Positions 12,027 through 20,001 of a DNA stretch of 64,000 nucleotides are shown here, one piece after another. Each line of letters starts with the position of its first letter. Position 1 is the stretch's first letter. A model generated the notes under the pieces. The model had not been told where the DNA came from, did no database searches, and saw nothing but the letters and a program-made list of their open reading frames with translations. Source of the stretch: Burkholderia sp. SRS-46. GTDB taxonomy: Bacteria; Pseudomonadota; Gammaproteobacteria; Burkholderiales; Burkholderiaceae. The DNA is taken from NCBI RefSeq assembly GCF_004343775.1, contig NZ_PTXL01000004.1, positions 1 through 64,000 of the forward strand, read 5' to 3'. The position numbers and the translations under genes are program-made.

Positions 12027-13919
12027 ATGCAGCGCTCGATCGCCACCGTGTCCTTGTCCGGCACGCTTGCCGAGAAGCTCGCCGCCATCCAGGCCGCGGG
12101 TTTCGACGGCGTCGAAATCTTCGAGAACGACCTCGTCTACTTCGACGGATCGCCCGCCGACGTGCGGAACATGGCCGCCGATCTCGGCCTCGACATCGTG
12201 CTGTTCCAGCCGTTCCGCGATTTCGAGGGCGTGAGCCCCGCGCAGCTCGCGCGCAATCTCGACCGCATCCGGCGCAAGTTCGACGTGATGCATGCGCTCG
12301 GCACCGACCGCATCCTCGTCTGCAGCAACGTGTCGCCCGACACCCTCGCCGACGACACGCTGCTCGTCGACCAGCTCGGCGCGCTCGCCGAGGCCGCGCA
12401 GCAGGCGGGCGTCGTCGCCGCGTATGAAGCGCTGGCGTGGGGCCGGGTCGTGAACACGTACGGCCATGCCTGGCGGCTCGTGAACGCGGTGAACAACCCG
12501 CACCTCGGGCTCGCGCTCGACAGCTTCCACACGCTGTCGCTCGACGATTCGCCGGACGCGATCGCCGACATCCCCGGCGAGCGGATCGCGTTCGTGCAGA
12601 TCGCCGACGCGCCGAAGCTCGCGATGGACGTGATCGAATGGAGCCGCCATTTCCGCTCGTTCCCCGGCCAGGGCGACTTCGATCTCGCGCGCTTCACCGC
12701 GCGCGTGATCGAGGCCGGCTACACGGGGCCGCTGTCGCTCGAGATCTTCAACGACGGCTTCCGCGCGGCGCCCACCGCGCTCACCGCCGCCGACGGCCAC
12801 CGCTCGCTGCTCTACCTCGAGGAGCTGACGCGTGCGCGGCTCGCACGGGAAGGCCGCGCGCCCGGCGCCAGCCAGCCGCTGTTCGCGCCGCCCGCGCCGC
12901 CCGCGCACGTCGGCTTCCAGTTCATCGAATTCGCGGTCGACGCGCACGCGGCGGCCAACGTCGGCGAATGGCTCGGCAAGATGCGCTTCCGCCTCGCCGG
13001 CCGCCACCGCTCGAAGGACGTGACGCTGTTCCAGCACGGCGCCGCGTCGATCGTGCTGAACGCGGAGCGCGATTCGTTCGCCGATGCGTTCTTCCAGCAG
13101 CACGGGCTGTCGCTGTGCGCGTCGGCGTTTCGCGTCGACGACGCGAAGGTCGCATTCGACCGCGCGGCGGGCTTCGGCTATGCGCCGTTTTCCGGGCGCG
13201 TCGGCCCGAACGAGCGCGTGCTGCCGAGCGTCAAGGCGCCGGACGGCAGCCTCGAATACTTCGTCGACGAAACCCCGGACGCGCCGACGCTGTACGAATC
13301 CGATTTCGTGCTGACCGACATCGACGGCCCAAGCGAAGTCGGCCCGCTGACCGGCATCGACCACGTGTGCCTCGCGCTGCCGGGCGACGCGCTCGACACG
13401 TGGATCCTGTTCTTCAAGACGGCGTTCGGCTTCGAGGCCGAACGCAGCTGGCTGGTGCCCGACCCGTACGGGCTAATGCGCAGCCGCGCGGTGCGCAGCG
13501 CGGACGGCTCGGTGCGGATCGCGCTGAATGCGTCGGTCGACCGCCACACCGCGGTGGCCGAGTCGCTGGACCGCTACCACGGCACCGGGCTGAACCACGT
13601 CGCGTTCCGCACCGACGACATCGTGAAGACGGTCGCCGAGTTCGCGGCCGACGGCGTGCCGTTCCTGCGCATCCCGCGCAACTATTACGACGACCTCGCC
13701 GCGCGCTACGCGCTGCCGGACGAACTGATCGAGACGCTGAGCGCGCACCACCTGCTGTACGACCGCGACGAACACGGCGGCGAGTTCCTGCATGCGTATA
13801 CGGAACTGGTCGACAACCGCTTCTCGCTGGAGATCGTCGAGCGCCGCGGCGGCTACGACGGCTACGGCGCGGCGAACGCGGCCGTCCGGCTCGCCGCGCA
13901 GGCGCAGCGCAGAAAATAA
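12027..13919 (+). CDS. quiC: 3-Dehydroshikimate dehydratase fused to HPPD-like domain
   Basis: A 630-aa two-part protein. Residues about 1-280 form a xylose-isomerase-like TIM barrel with the metal ligands of QuiC enzymes: E134, D165, Q191 and E239, plus H168. This part dehydrates 3-dehydroshikimate to protocatechuate. Residues about 295-625 form tandem VOC domains like 4-hydroxyphenylpyruvate dioxygenase, a fusion known from Pseudomonas QuiC whose second activity is unclear. The start at 12027 has AGGA about 8 nt upstream; an upstream in-frame start at 11943 lacks one. It is divergent from aroQ and completes the quinate-to-protocatechuate path. Confidence 0.9.
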   Translation: MQRSIATVSLSGTLAEKLAAIQAAGFDGVEIFENDLVYFDGSPADVRNMAADLGLDIVLFQPFRDFEGVSPAQLARNLDRIRRKFDVMHALGTDRILVCSNVSPDTLADDTLLVDQLGALAEAAQQAGVVAAYEALAWGRVVNTYGHAWRLVNAVNNPHLGLALDSFHTLSLDDSPDAIADIPGERIAFVQIADAPKLAMDVIEWSRHFRSFPGQGDFDLARFTARVIEAGYTGPLSLEIFNDGFRAAPTALTAADGHRSLLYLEELTRARLAREGRAPGASQPLFAPPAPPAHVGFQFIEFAVDAHAAANVGEWLGKMRFRLAGRHRSKDVTLFQHGAASIVLNAERDSFADAFFQQHGLSLCASAFRVDDAKVAFDRAAGFGYAPFSGRVGPNERVLPSVKAPDGSLEYFVDETPDAPTLYESDFVLTDIDGPSEVGPLTGIDHVCLALPGDALDTWILFFKTAFGFEAERSWLVPDPYGLMRSRAVRSADGSVRIALNASVDRHTAVAESLDRYHGTGLNHVAFRTDDIVKTVAEFAADGVPFLRIPRNYYDDLAARYALPDELIETLSAHHLLYDRDEHGGEFLHAYTELVDNRFSLEIVERRGGYDGYGAANAAVRLAAQAQRRK

Positions 13920-14205
13920 GGGGATGATCATGGCGGCGCCGAGTCGGCCGGGGGTTGGATCGGCGCGCGATAGATATGACGATTCGCCCGATTCGTCGGT
14001 GAAATGGGCGCCCGATCGCGCCATCCCGCAACAGGCGCGGCGCGCCGCTCCCCGGCTGCCGCCGACGACGCGCCGGCGTTACATCCGGTAACGATCGGGG
14101 TGCGGCAGCGGCCCCTCTCGCCGCGCGGTTTTAAGAATCGCTTAAGTCTTCGACGGCACCATCCGCAACCATATCCAGAGAACCCGTCGAACTAGGAGGA
14201 AAGCG
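13920..14205. other. Intergenic stretch, no gene seen
   Basis: These 286 bases between quiC and the small protein at 14206 hold no supported gene. The last 60 bases are less GC-rich and contain TTAAG repeats (14131 and 14142) just upstream of the next gene, which may be part of its promoter. Confidence 0.4.
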
Positions 14206-14475
14206 ATGAGCGCCGTAGATACACCCGCGGGCCGCCCGGCCGCGCCCCCTGCCAAACCCAAGACGATGCTGCAGCGCCTGCTCAGCCATCACGAAATCGC
14301 GACGCTGCTCGTGCTGCTGCACGCACCGATCGGCGCCAATGCCGCCAAACCCGAACTGCCGGCGCTGCAGGAAGCCGGCCTCGTCGAGATGGTCAAGCTC
14401 GACGCCGACACACAGCCGAGCTTCCGCCTGACGGAAAACGGCACGGCCGTCCTGAAAGGGCTCGGCTTCCGCTGA
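14206..14475 (+). CDS. Small winged-helix-like protein of unknown function
   Basis: An 89-aa soluble protein I do not recognise. The first 20 residues are Pro/Ala-rich. The rest (LLSHHEIATLLVLL, then LPALQEAGLVEMV, then FRLTENGTAVLKGLG) has the spacing of a winged-helix domain, in which a recognition-like helix leads into a beta wing ending in LTENG. A strong AGGAGG lies 7 nt before the start, so it is very likely translated. It could be a small DNA-binding regulator, but an ordinary conserved hypothetical is equally possible. It stands alone between quiC and an AraC-type gene. Confidence 0.7.
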   Translation: MSAVDTPAGRPAAPPAKPKTMLQRLLSHHEIATLLVLLHAPIGANAAKPELPALQEAGLVEMVKLDADTQPSFRLTENGTAVLKGLGFR

Positions 14476-14504
14476 ACCGGCGGATCGCCCGCCGCCCCAC
14501 CACC

Positions 14505-14524
14505 GCGCCGGCTGCTGCCGGCGC
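14505..14524. terminator. Hairpin between convergent genes
   Basis: GCGCCGGC (14505-14512) pairs with GCCGGCGC (14517-14524) over a 4-nt loop, between the small protein and the convergent AraC-type gene. No U-run is present. Confidence 0.35.
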
Positions 14525-14545
14525 GCGCCGTTTACCTCCAGCCGT

Positions 14546-15340
14546 TTACCCCGCCCGATCCTGCAGCATCATCCGGTATTCCGTCGGCGTCACGCCGACC
14601 GTCGCCTTGAACTGGCGCGTGAACGCGCTGTGATCGGTGTACCCGCATAGCGCCGCCACGTCGGTCACCTTGTCGTGCGTGATCAGCAGCGCGGTCGCGG
14701 CGTCGAGCCGCGTCTTCAGCAGCACCTGGCGTGGCGTCAGGTGGAACACCTTGTGGAAATAGCGCTCGAGCTGCGCGACCGACATCCCGGCCATCAGCGC
14801 GAGCTGCTTCAGGTTCAGCGGCTGCACGTAGTGATCCTGGATGTACTGGACCACGTCGGCGAGCTTGCTGTACGCCGGATGCGAACCTTCCTGTGCCTTC
14901 AGGTCGCGCGAGATGCCCGCGAGGCCGACCACCTTGCCGGCCATGTCGCGCAGCGGCTCCTTGCAGGTCAGGCACCAGCCCGGCTGGCGGCCCGGGTACA
15001 GGTGCAGTTCGAGCTGGTCCATCAACTGGTGGCCGGCGTTGATCGTCGCCATGTCCTGCTCGAAGTAGCCGCGGCCGAAGCGGCGCGGAAACACCTCGTC
15101 GGTGGTCTTGCCGAGCAGGTCGCGCTTGTCCTTGTAGCCGCAGCGCATCGCCAGCGTGCGGTTGACGAGCGCGTAGCGGCCGTCGACATCCTTCACGAAG
15201 AACGCGACGTCGGGCAGCGCATCGAACACCGGCTCGAGCAGGCGGAAGTGCGCGAGCATCGCGCCGAAATCGGCGTTCTCGGGCTGGTAGCGCAAGGTGT
15301 CGGACAGGCTCATGGACGGTACGGCTAGCAAGGTCGTCAT
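14546..15340 (-). CDS. PAS-AraC family transcription regulator
   Basis: A 264-aa regulator. A PAS sensor domain occupies about residues 32-145 (VFDALPDVAFFVKDVDGRYALVN, then GISRDL at its end). A two-helix-turn-helix AraC domain follows at about 165-260, containing LKQLALMAGMSVAQLERYF and VAALCGYTDHSAFTRQF. The PAS domain could sense a small ligand or cofactor. The gene is divergent from an amino-acid-type binding protein across a spacer with a perfect 16-bp inverted repeat. The start is uncertain: 15340 is used, and an in-frame ATG at 15313 is possible. Confidence 0.85.
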   Translation of the reverse strand: MTTLLAVPSMSLSDTLRYQPENADFGAMLAHFRLLEPVFDALPDVAFFVKDVDGRYALVNRTLAMRCGYKDKRDLLGKTTDEVFPRRFGRGYFEQDMATINAGHQLMDQLELHLYPGRQPGWCLTCKEPLRDMAGKVVGLAGISRDLKAQEGSHPAYSKLADVVQYIQDHYVQPLNLKQLALMAGMSVAQLERYFHKVFHLTPRQVLLKTRLDAATALLITHDKVTDVAALCGYTDHSAFTRQFKATVGVTPTEYRMMLQDRAG

Positions 15341-15788
15341 CCTGGCATCCGCTGGGCGAGTGGCTGATGGCGTCGATTATAGGAGCGCGCCCCGCTTCCG
15401 GCGCGCCGGTGCGCGTGCGCGCCCGAATCCGCCATCCTAGAAATGCCGCCGCGCCCCGTCTTGGCGCGATTACGCATTCATGATGACGATTTCGGCATAT
15501 ATCAGGGTAATCGACGATATGCCGAAATCGTCGCCGCCCGCGCTCCGAACACGCAAGACGCGTGCATTTTCGCTATCTAGACTTCGCTTCACGGTCACGA
15601 GACGACACACGGCTACGCCGGCATGCGACACGCACGCCATGCCGCAATCGCCATACGGCACGCCGATTTCGGCACAGCCTGGCAGCCCCGGCCACACGCC
15701 GGGGCACCGCCGATGCGTCTCGCCCGGTTCACCGGCGCCGGCCCAGGCTCGCCCGCCGGCCCAACCACGCCATCAAGGGGAAGTGAAA
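15341..15788. other. 448-bp divergent intergenic region with a large inverted repeat
   Basis: The spacer between the PAS-AraC gene and the binding-protein gene holds no supported gene. An open frame continues upstream of 15789 but has no start signal. Its main feature is the 15485-15532 inverted repeat. A region this long suggests promoters for both genes and an operator. Confidence 0.5.
15485..15532. repeat. Perfect 16-bp inverted repeat, candidate operator
   Basis: The left arm GACGATTTCGGCATAT (15485-15500) and its exact complement (15517-15532) are separated by 16 nt, so each arm and the spacer are about 1.5 helical turns. It lies about 145 bp from the AraC-type start and 256 bp from the binding-protein start. 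It has no U-run, so an operator is more likely than a terminator. Confidence 0.7.
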
Positions 15789-16925
15789 GTGAAGCTAAAG
15801 GTATCGCACGTCGCGCTGGCCGCTGCCTGCGCACTGTCGGGCGCCCACGCCATCGCCGCCGACGTCGTCAAGATCGGTTTCGCCGCGCCGCTCACCGGTC
15901 CGCAATCGAACTACGGCTCGGACATGCAGAAAGGCGTGCAGCTCGCGATCGCCGATTTCAACGCGACGCATCCGACGATCGGCGGCAAGCCGGTCACGTT
16001 CCAGCTCGATTCGCAGGACGACCAGGCCGACCCGCGCACCGGCACGACCGTCGCGCAGCGCCTGATCGACGACAACGTGCGCGGCGTCATCGGCCACTTC
16101 AATTCGGGCACCAGCATCCCGGCGTCCGACCTGTACGATCGCGCCGGGCTGCCGCAGATCTCGATGGCGACCTCGCCGCAATACACCGCGCGCGGCTACA
16201 AGACCACCTACCGGCTGCTGACGAGCGACGCGCAGGCGGGCCGCATCGTCGGCACCTACGCGGTGAAGAACCTGCACTTCAAGCGCATCGCGATCATCGA
16301 CGACCGCACCGCGTACGGCCAGGGCATCGCCGACGAATTCGCGAAGGCCGTGGAGGCCGCGGGCGGCACGATCATCAAGCGCGACTTCACGAACGACAAG
16401 GCGCTCGACTTCTCCGCGATCCTGACCAACCTGAAGGGGATGAATCCCGACGCGATCTTCTACGGCGGCGGCGATGCGCAATCGTCGCCGATGATCCGCA
16501 AGATGCGCCAGCTCGGGATGAAATCCGCGTTCGTGACGGGCGAGATGTCGCGCTCGCCGACGTTCCTGAAGGTCGGCGGCGACGCGGCCGAGGGCGCGAT
16601 CGTCTACATGGGCGGGCTGCCGAAGGAAAAGATGCCCGGCTTCGCCGGCTACGCGGCGCGCTACAAGGCGAAATTCAACGAAGACGTGATCACGTACTCG
16701 CCGTACGCCTACGACGGCACGATCGCGCTGCTCTCCGCGATGAAGGACGCGAACTCGACCGATCCGAAGGTGTACACGCCGTATCTCGGCAAGGTGTCGA
16801 TCAAGGGCGTGTCGGCCCCCAGCATCGCGTACGACCCGAAGGGCGACCTGAAGGATGCGCCGGTGACGATCTACAAGGTCGAGCGCGGCGCATTCAAGCC
16901 GGTCGACACGATCGCCGGCAACTGA
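15789..16925 (+). CDS. Branched-chain amino-acid-type ABC binding protein
   Basis: A 378-aa periplasmic binding protein of the LivJ/LivK type (Peripla_BP_6). A signal peptide spans about residues 1-24, ending AHAIAA before DVVKIGFAAPLTGP. Typical features follow: the AAPLTGPQSNYG ligand edge, IGHFNSGTSIPASD and FYGGGDAQSSPMIRKM. The GTG start at 15789 is preferred because AAGGGG lies 8 nt upstream. No permease or ATPase gene is adjacent, so it must use a transporter encoded elsewhere or act as a sensor. The divergent PAS-AraC gene may control it. The ligand is unknown. Confidence 0.85.
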   Translation: MKLKVSHVALAAACALSGAHAIAADVVKIGFAAPLTGPQSNYGSDMQKGVQLAIADFNATHPTIGGKPVTFQLDSQDDQADPRTGTTVAQRLIDDNVRGVIGHFNSGTSIPASDLYDRAGLPQISMATSPQYTARGYKTTYRLLTSDAQAGRIVGTYAVKNLHFKRIAIIDDRTAYGQGIADEFAKAVEAAGGTIIKRDFTNDKALDFSAILTNLKGMNPDAIFYGGGDAQSSPMIRKMRQLGMKSAFVTGEMSRSPTFLKVGGDAAEGAIVYMGGLPKEKMPGFAGYAARYKAKFNEDVITYSPYAYDGTIALLSAMKDANSTDPKVYTPYLGKVSIKGVSAPSIAYDPKGDLKDAPVTIYKVERGAFKPVDTIAGN

Positions 16926-17238
16926 TACGCGAGCCCCTTCCCGCGCGGCGCGCCAGCGGCTCACCGGCCGCCCGCGCCGCGCGCGCTTCGGCGGCACGGT
17001 CCGAAGCCTTCCTCGGCGCGCACCCGCGCGCGCGCATTTTGCGCTCCTGTAGAATCCTCCCACCCGCTTTGACGCTTCGTCTGCGCCACGCCCCATCCCG
17101 GTGCGGCGATGCGTGTCGCGTGCCCCATCCGGCACCCGGCACGCTTCGACGACGCAAGCCGCGCCTTGTCAGTCCATGCCGATAGCGGGCCCTGGAGACG
17201 CAGCACCGACAACGACATTCAAAAACCGATCGCCCAAC
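16926..17238. other. Intergenic stretch, no gene seen
   Basis: These 313 bases between the binding protein and the MHS-type transporter contain open frames that are only GC-rich shadows. I see no terminator, repeat or strong promoter. Confidence 0.4.
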
Positions 17239-18531
17239 ATGCAAGCTTCCGAACTGAGCGGCGTCCCGCGCGCCGCAGAGCGCGCGCTGACGCGCAGCGA
17301 CTACAAGACCCTCGGCCTCGCCGCACTCGGCGGCGCGCTCGAGTTCTACGACTTCATCATCTTCGTGTTCTTCGCGCCCGCGATCGGGCAGCTGTTCTTT
17401 CCGCACGACATTCCCGAATGGCTGCGCGTGCTGCAGACCTACGGCATCTTCGCGGCCGGCTATCTCGCGCGCCCGCTCGGCGGCGTGATCATGGCGCACT
17501 TCGGCGACCTGGTCGGCCGCAAGCGGATGTTCACGCTGAGCGTGCTGATGATGTCGGTGCCGACGCTGCTGATGGGCCTGCTGCCGACCTACGACTCGGT
17601 CGGCATCCTCGCGCCCGTGTTGCTGCTGCTGTTCCGCATCCTGCAGGGCGCGGCGGTCGGCGGCGAGGTGCCCGGCGCCTGGGTGTTCGTGTCCGAGCAC
17701 GTGCCGTCGCGCCACATCGGCTATGCGTGCGGCACGCTCACCGCGGGCCTGACGGCCGGCATCCTGCTCGGCTCGCTGGTGGCCGCGGGCATCAACAGCC
17801 GCTACTCGGGCAGCGAAGTCGCCGCGTTCGCGTGGCGCATCCCGTTCCTGCTCGGCGGCGTGTTCGGCCTGTTCTCCGTCTACCTGCGCCGCTGGCTGCA
17901 CGAGACGCCGGTGTTCGCCGAGATGAAGGCGAAGAAGGCGCTCGCGGCCGAGATCCCGCTGAAGGCCGTGCTGCGCGACCACGGCCGCGCGGTGATCGTG
18001 TCGATGCTGCTGACGTGGATGCTGTCCGCCGCGATCGTCGTCGTGATCCTGATGACGCCCGCGCTGCTGCAGAAGCAGTTCCACCTGACGCCCGCCACGA
18101 CGCTGTTCGCGAACAGCATCGCGACGCTGTGCCTGACCGCCGGCTGCATCACCGCCGGCTCGCTCGCCGGCGCGATCGGCGCGAAGCGCGTGCTCGGCAT
18201 CGGCGGCCTCGTGCTGGCCGCGTGCTACTACCTGCTGTTCGCGCAGGTCGCGGCCGACGCGTCGACGCTGCCGATCTACTACGGCATCGCGGGCTTCGCG
18301 GTCGGCACGATCGGCGCGGTGCCGTACGTGATGGTGAAAAGCTTCCCGGCGGTCGTGCGGTTCTCGGGGATCTCGTTCTCGTACAACGTCGCCTATGCGA
18401 TCTTCGGCGGCCTCACGCCGGTGATCGTGTCGCTGATGATGAAGTCGAATCCGCTCGCGCCGGTCGTGTACGTCGCGGCGATCTGCGTGCTCGGCGCGAT
18501 CGCCGTGCAGTTCGCGAAGGACGCGGACTAA
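17239..18531 (+). CDS. MHS-family MFS proton symporter
   Basis: A 430-aa major facilitator of the metabolite:H+ symporter group (the ProP/CitA/KgtP relatives) with 12 predicted membrane segments. LGGALEFYDFIIF in TM1 and the loop 2-3 motif HFGDLVGRKR are typical, as is the RILQGAAVGGEVPGA segment of TM4. These carriers bring organic acids or compatible solutes in with protons; the substrate here is unknown. The start at 17239 fits the family's N-terminus but has no strong ribosome binding site. It follows the binding-protein gene by 313 bp, so it is probably transcribed separately. Confidence 0.83.
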   Translation: MQASELSGVPRAAERALTRSDYKTLGLAALGGALEFYDFIIFVFFAPAIGQLFFPHDIPEWLRVLQTYGIFAAGYLARPLGGVIMAHFGDLVGRKRMFTLSVLMMSVPTLLMGLLPTYDSVGILAPVLLLLFRILQGAAVGGEVPGAWVFVSEHVPSRHIGYACGTLTAGLTAGILLGSLVAAGINSRYSGSEVAAFAWRIPFLLGGVFGLFSVYLRRWLHETPVFAEMKAKKALAAEIPLKAVLRDHGRAVIVSMLLTWMLSAAIVVVILMTPALLQKQFHLTPATTLFANSIATLCLTAGCITAGSLAGAIGAKRVLGIGGLVLAACYYLLFAQVAADASTLPIYYGIAGFAVGTIGAVPYVMVKSFPAVVRFSGISFSYNVAYAIFGGLTPVIVSLMMKSNPLAPVVYVAAICVLGAIAVQFAKDAD

Positions 18532-18572
18532 CGCCGCGCCGCCTCGGCGCGCCCGCCGGCGCGCCGAATGTC

Positions 18573-18611
18573 AAAGGGCCGAATCCCGCAATGCGCGGGA
18601 TTCGGCCCTTT
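18573..18611. terminator. Bidirectional terminator between MHS carrier and doxX
   Basis: Perfect 17-bp arms (18573-18589, 18595-18611) with a 5-nt loop start with AAA and end with TTT. It can serve both the plus-strand carrier and the minus-strand DoxX gene. Confidence 0.8.
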
Positions 18612-18644
18612 CGTTATCCGCGTGGAATGTGCGCGGCGGTGCGC

Positions 18645-19082
18645 TCAGCGCAGCGAGCCGTACGACGAGCCGCCGCGGCGCGCGCCGTCGATGCTCACGC
18701 CGCCCGCGCCGGTCACGAACAGCAGCAGGAAGCCGCCGGCGATCGCGACGTTCTTCCAGAAGTGGATCACCATGTCGTGCTGGACCGCGGGGTTCGTCGC
18801 GTCCCAGAAATTGTGCCCGACCACGGCGGTCGCGAGCGTGTAGAACGCCATCAGCAATGCGAGCGGCTTCACCTTGTAGCCGACGATCAGCAGCAGCGCG
18901 CCGAGCCCCTCGATCGCGACGACGACCGGCGCGACGAAGGTCGTCAGCGGCACGTTCATGCCACGCAGGTAGCCGACGAAATCGCCATAGCCGAGCAGCT
19001 TCATCACGCCGCTCCACAGAAACAGTGCCGCCAGCGCCAGGCGCGCGAAAAAAATAACGCCGGAATCGACGGGACGCGACAT
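18645..19082 (-). CDS. DoxX-family membrane protein
   Basis: A 145-aa inner-membrane protein with four predicted membrane helices. The DoxX pattern is present: ARLALAALFLWSGVMKL in TM1, then a Gly-rich VAIEGLGALLLIVGY and HNFWDATN before the last helix. The family is poorly understood; some members link to thiosulfate or quinone redox or to oxidative stress. The start at 19082 has AGGAG about 6 nt upstream; the longer open frame reaching 19256 is not supported. It appears monocistronic. Confidence 0.85.
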   Translation of the reverse strand: MSRPVDSGVIFFARLALAALFLWSGVMKLLGYGDFVGYLRGMNVPLTTFVAPVVVAIEGLGALLLIVGYKVKPLALLMAFYTLATAVVGHNFWDATNPAVQHDMVIHFWKNVAIAGGFLLLFVTGAGGVSIDGARRGGSSYGSLR

Positions 19083-19265
19083 GCCTTTCTCCTCGTTGCA
19101 GTTCGGCCGGCCGCGCGGGGATCGTGCCCCATGCGGCTCGCCGGGTCTGCCCGGCCCGGCAAATGGGCCAGAATAGAGGCACTTTCCGCCGTGTCCAAGC
19201 AAAAGGTTGTAGCAAATCTTTACACGGCGACGCGCCGATTCCGGACAACGAAACAATCGACGCGT

Positions 19266-19721
19266 TCAGCCCGCGTCGCTCAACAACACGCCCTTCTTGA
19301 ACAGGAAGCAGCCGTAGCCGCGCGGCTCGCCGGTGACGATCACCGCGTAGGCCTGCTGCGCGCGCGCATAGAACGCGAACCGGTCGATGCCGGCGAGCGG
19401 CACCGCGCGCCCTTCCGCGTGGTCGATTTCGGCCTGCACTTCGCGCTGCACCGGCGGCACCGCGTCCGGATCGCCGACGACTTCCATCCGCCACGCGGGC
19501 GACTCGACGAACGTGTCGAGCGGCAGCACCGACAGCACCGCGCGTGCGACGCGCGCCGAATCGGCGCCGTCGATCCGCAGCGCGCGGCCGACCGCGGTGC
19601 GCCGCGCGACCGACTCCGCCGGGAAATTCGCATCGCAGATCGCGAGTTCGTCGCCATGGCCCATCGCGCGCAGCGCGTGCAGGATGTCGGCGTGCAGCAG
19701 CGGATCGAGGTTCTTCAGCAT
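19266..19721 (-). CDS. fucU: RbsD/FucU-family sugar mutarotase
   Basis: A 151-aa protein of the RbsD/FucU family, closest to L-fucose mutarotase, which interconverts the anomers of free sugars in the cytoplasm. It begins LKNLDPLLHADILHALRAMGHGDELAICDANFP, containing the catalytic His (H20-H22 region) and the Asp of the family motif, and ends GYGCFLFKKGV. The start at 19721 has GGAGA about 9 nt upstream. It sits beside the galactarate genes but is separated from garD by a terminator, so its sugar may be different. No fucose kinase or isomerase is in the window. Confidence 0.85.
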   Translation of the reverse strand: MLKNLDPLLHADILHALRAMGHGDELAICDANFPAESVARRTAVGRALRIDGADSARVARAVLSVLPLDTFVESPAWRMEVVGDPDAVPPVQREVQAEIDHAEGRAVPLAGIDRFAFYARAQQAYAVIVTGEPRGYGCFLFKKGVLLSDAG

Positions 19722-19953
19722 GTCGGTGGGTCTCCGGAATCGTGAACGAACGCATAACGTTACCCGATCCCGGCGCGCGCCGCGCTCGGGACACGGCGGC
19801 CGGCACGTCGTCGATGAAGCTCGCCCCGACTTCAGGCGGCCCGACACGTCGACCGCGCCGACATGCGCGACGGCGGTCGATTACGCACGCGGCAGGCAAT
19901 TCGGCGACGCCCGTCTGGCCCGCGTGGCGGATCGCCCGCGCCTCCCTACGCAA

Positions 19954-19975
19954 ACGGGCGCCCGAAGGCGCCCGT
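19954..19975 (-). terminator. Terminator after garD
   Basis: Nine-bp perfect arms (19954-19962, 19967-19975) with a CGAA loop (TTCG on the minus strand) lie 27 bp beyond the garD stop. A short TTTG tract follows on the minus strand. It separates garD from fucU. Confidence 0.65.
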
Positions 19976-20001
19976 CTGCCGACCGTCCGATCGCCCGCGC
20001 G

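Noticed and set aside
15480..15788. N-terminal extension of the binding protein
   Set aside because: It crosses the inverted repeat and would bury the signal peptide about 100 residues inside the protein.
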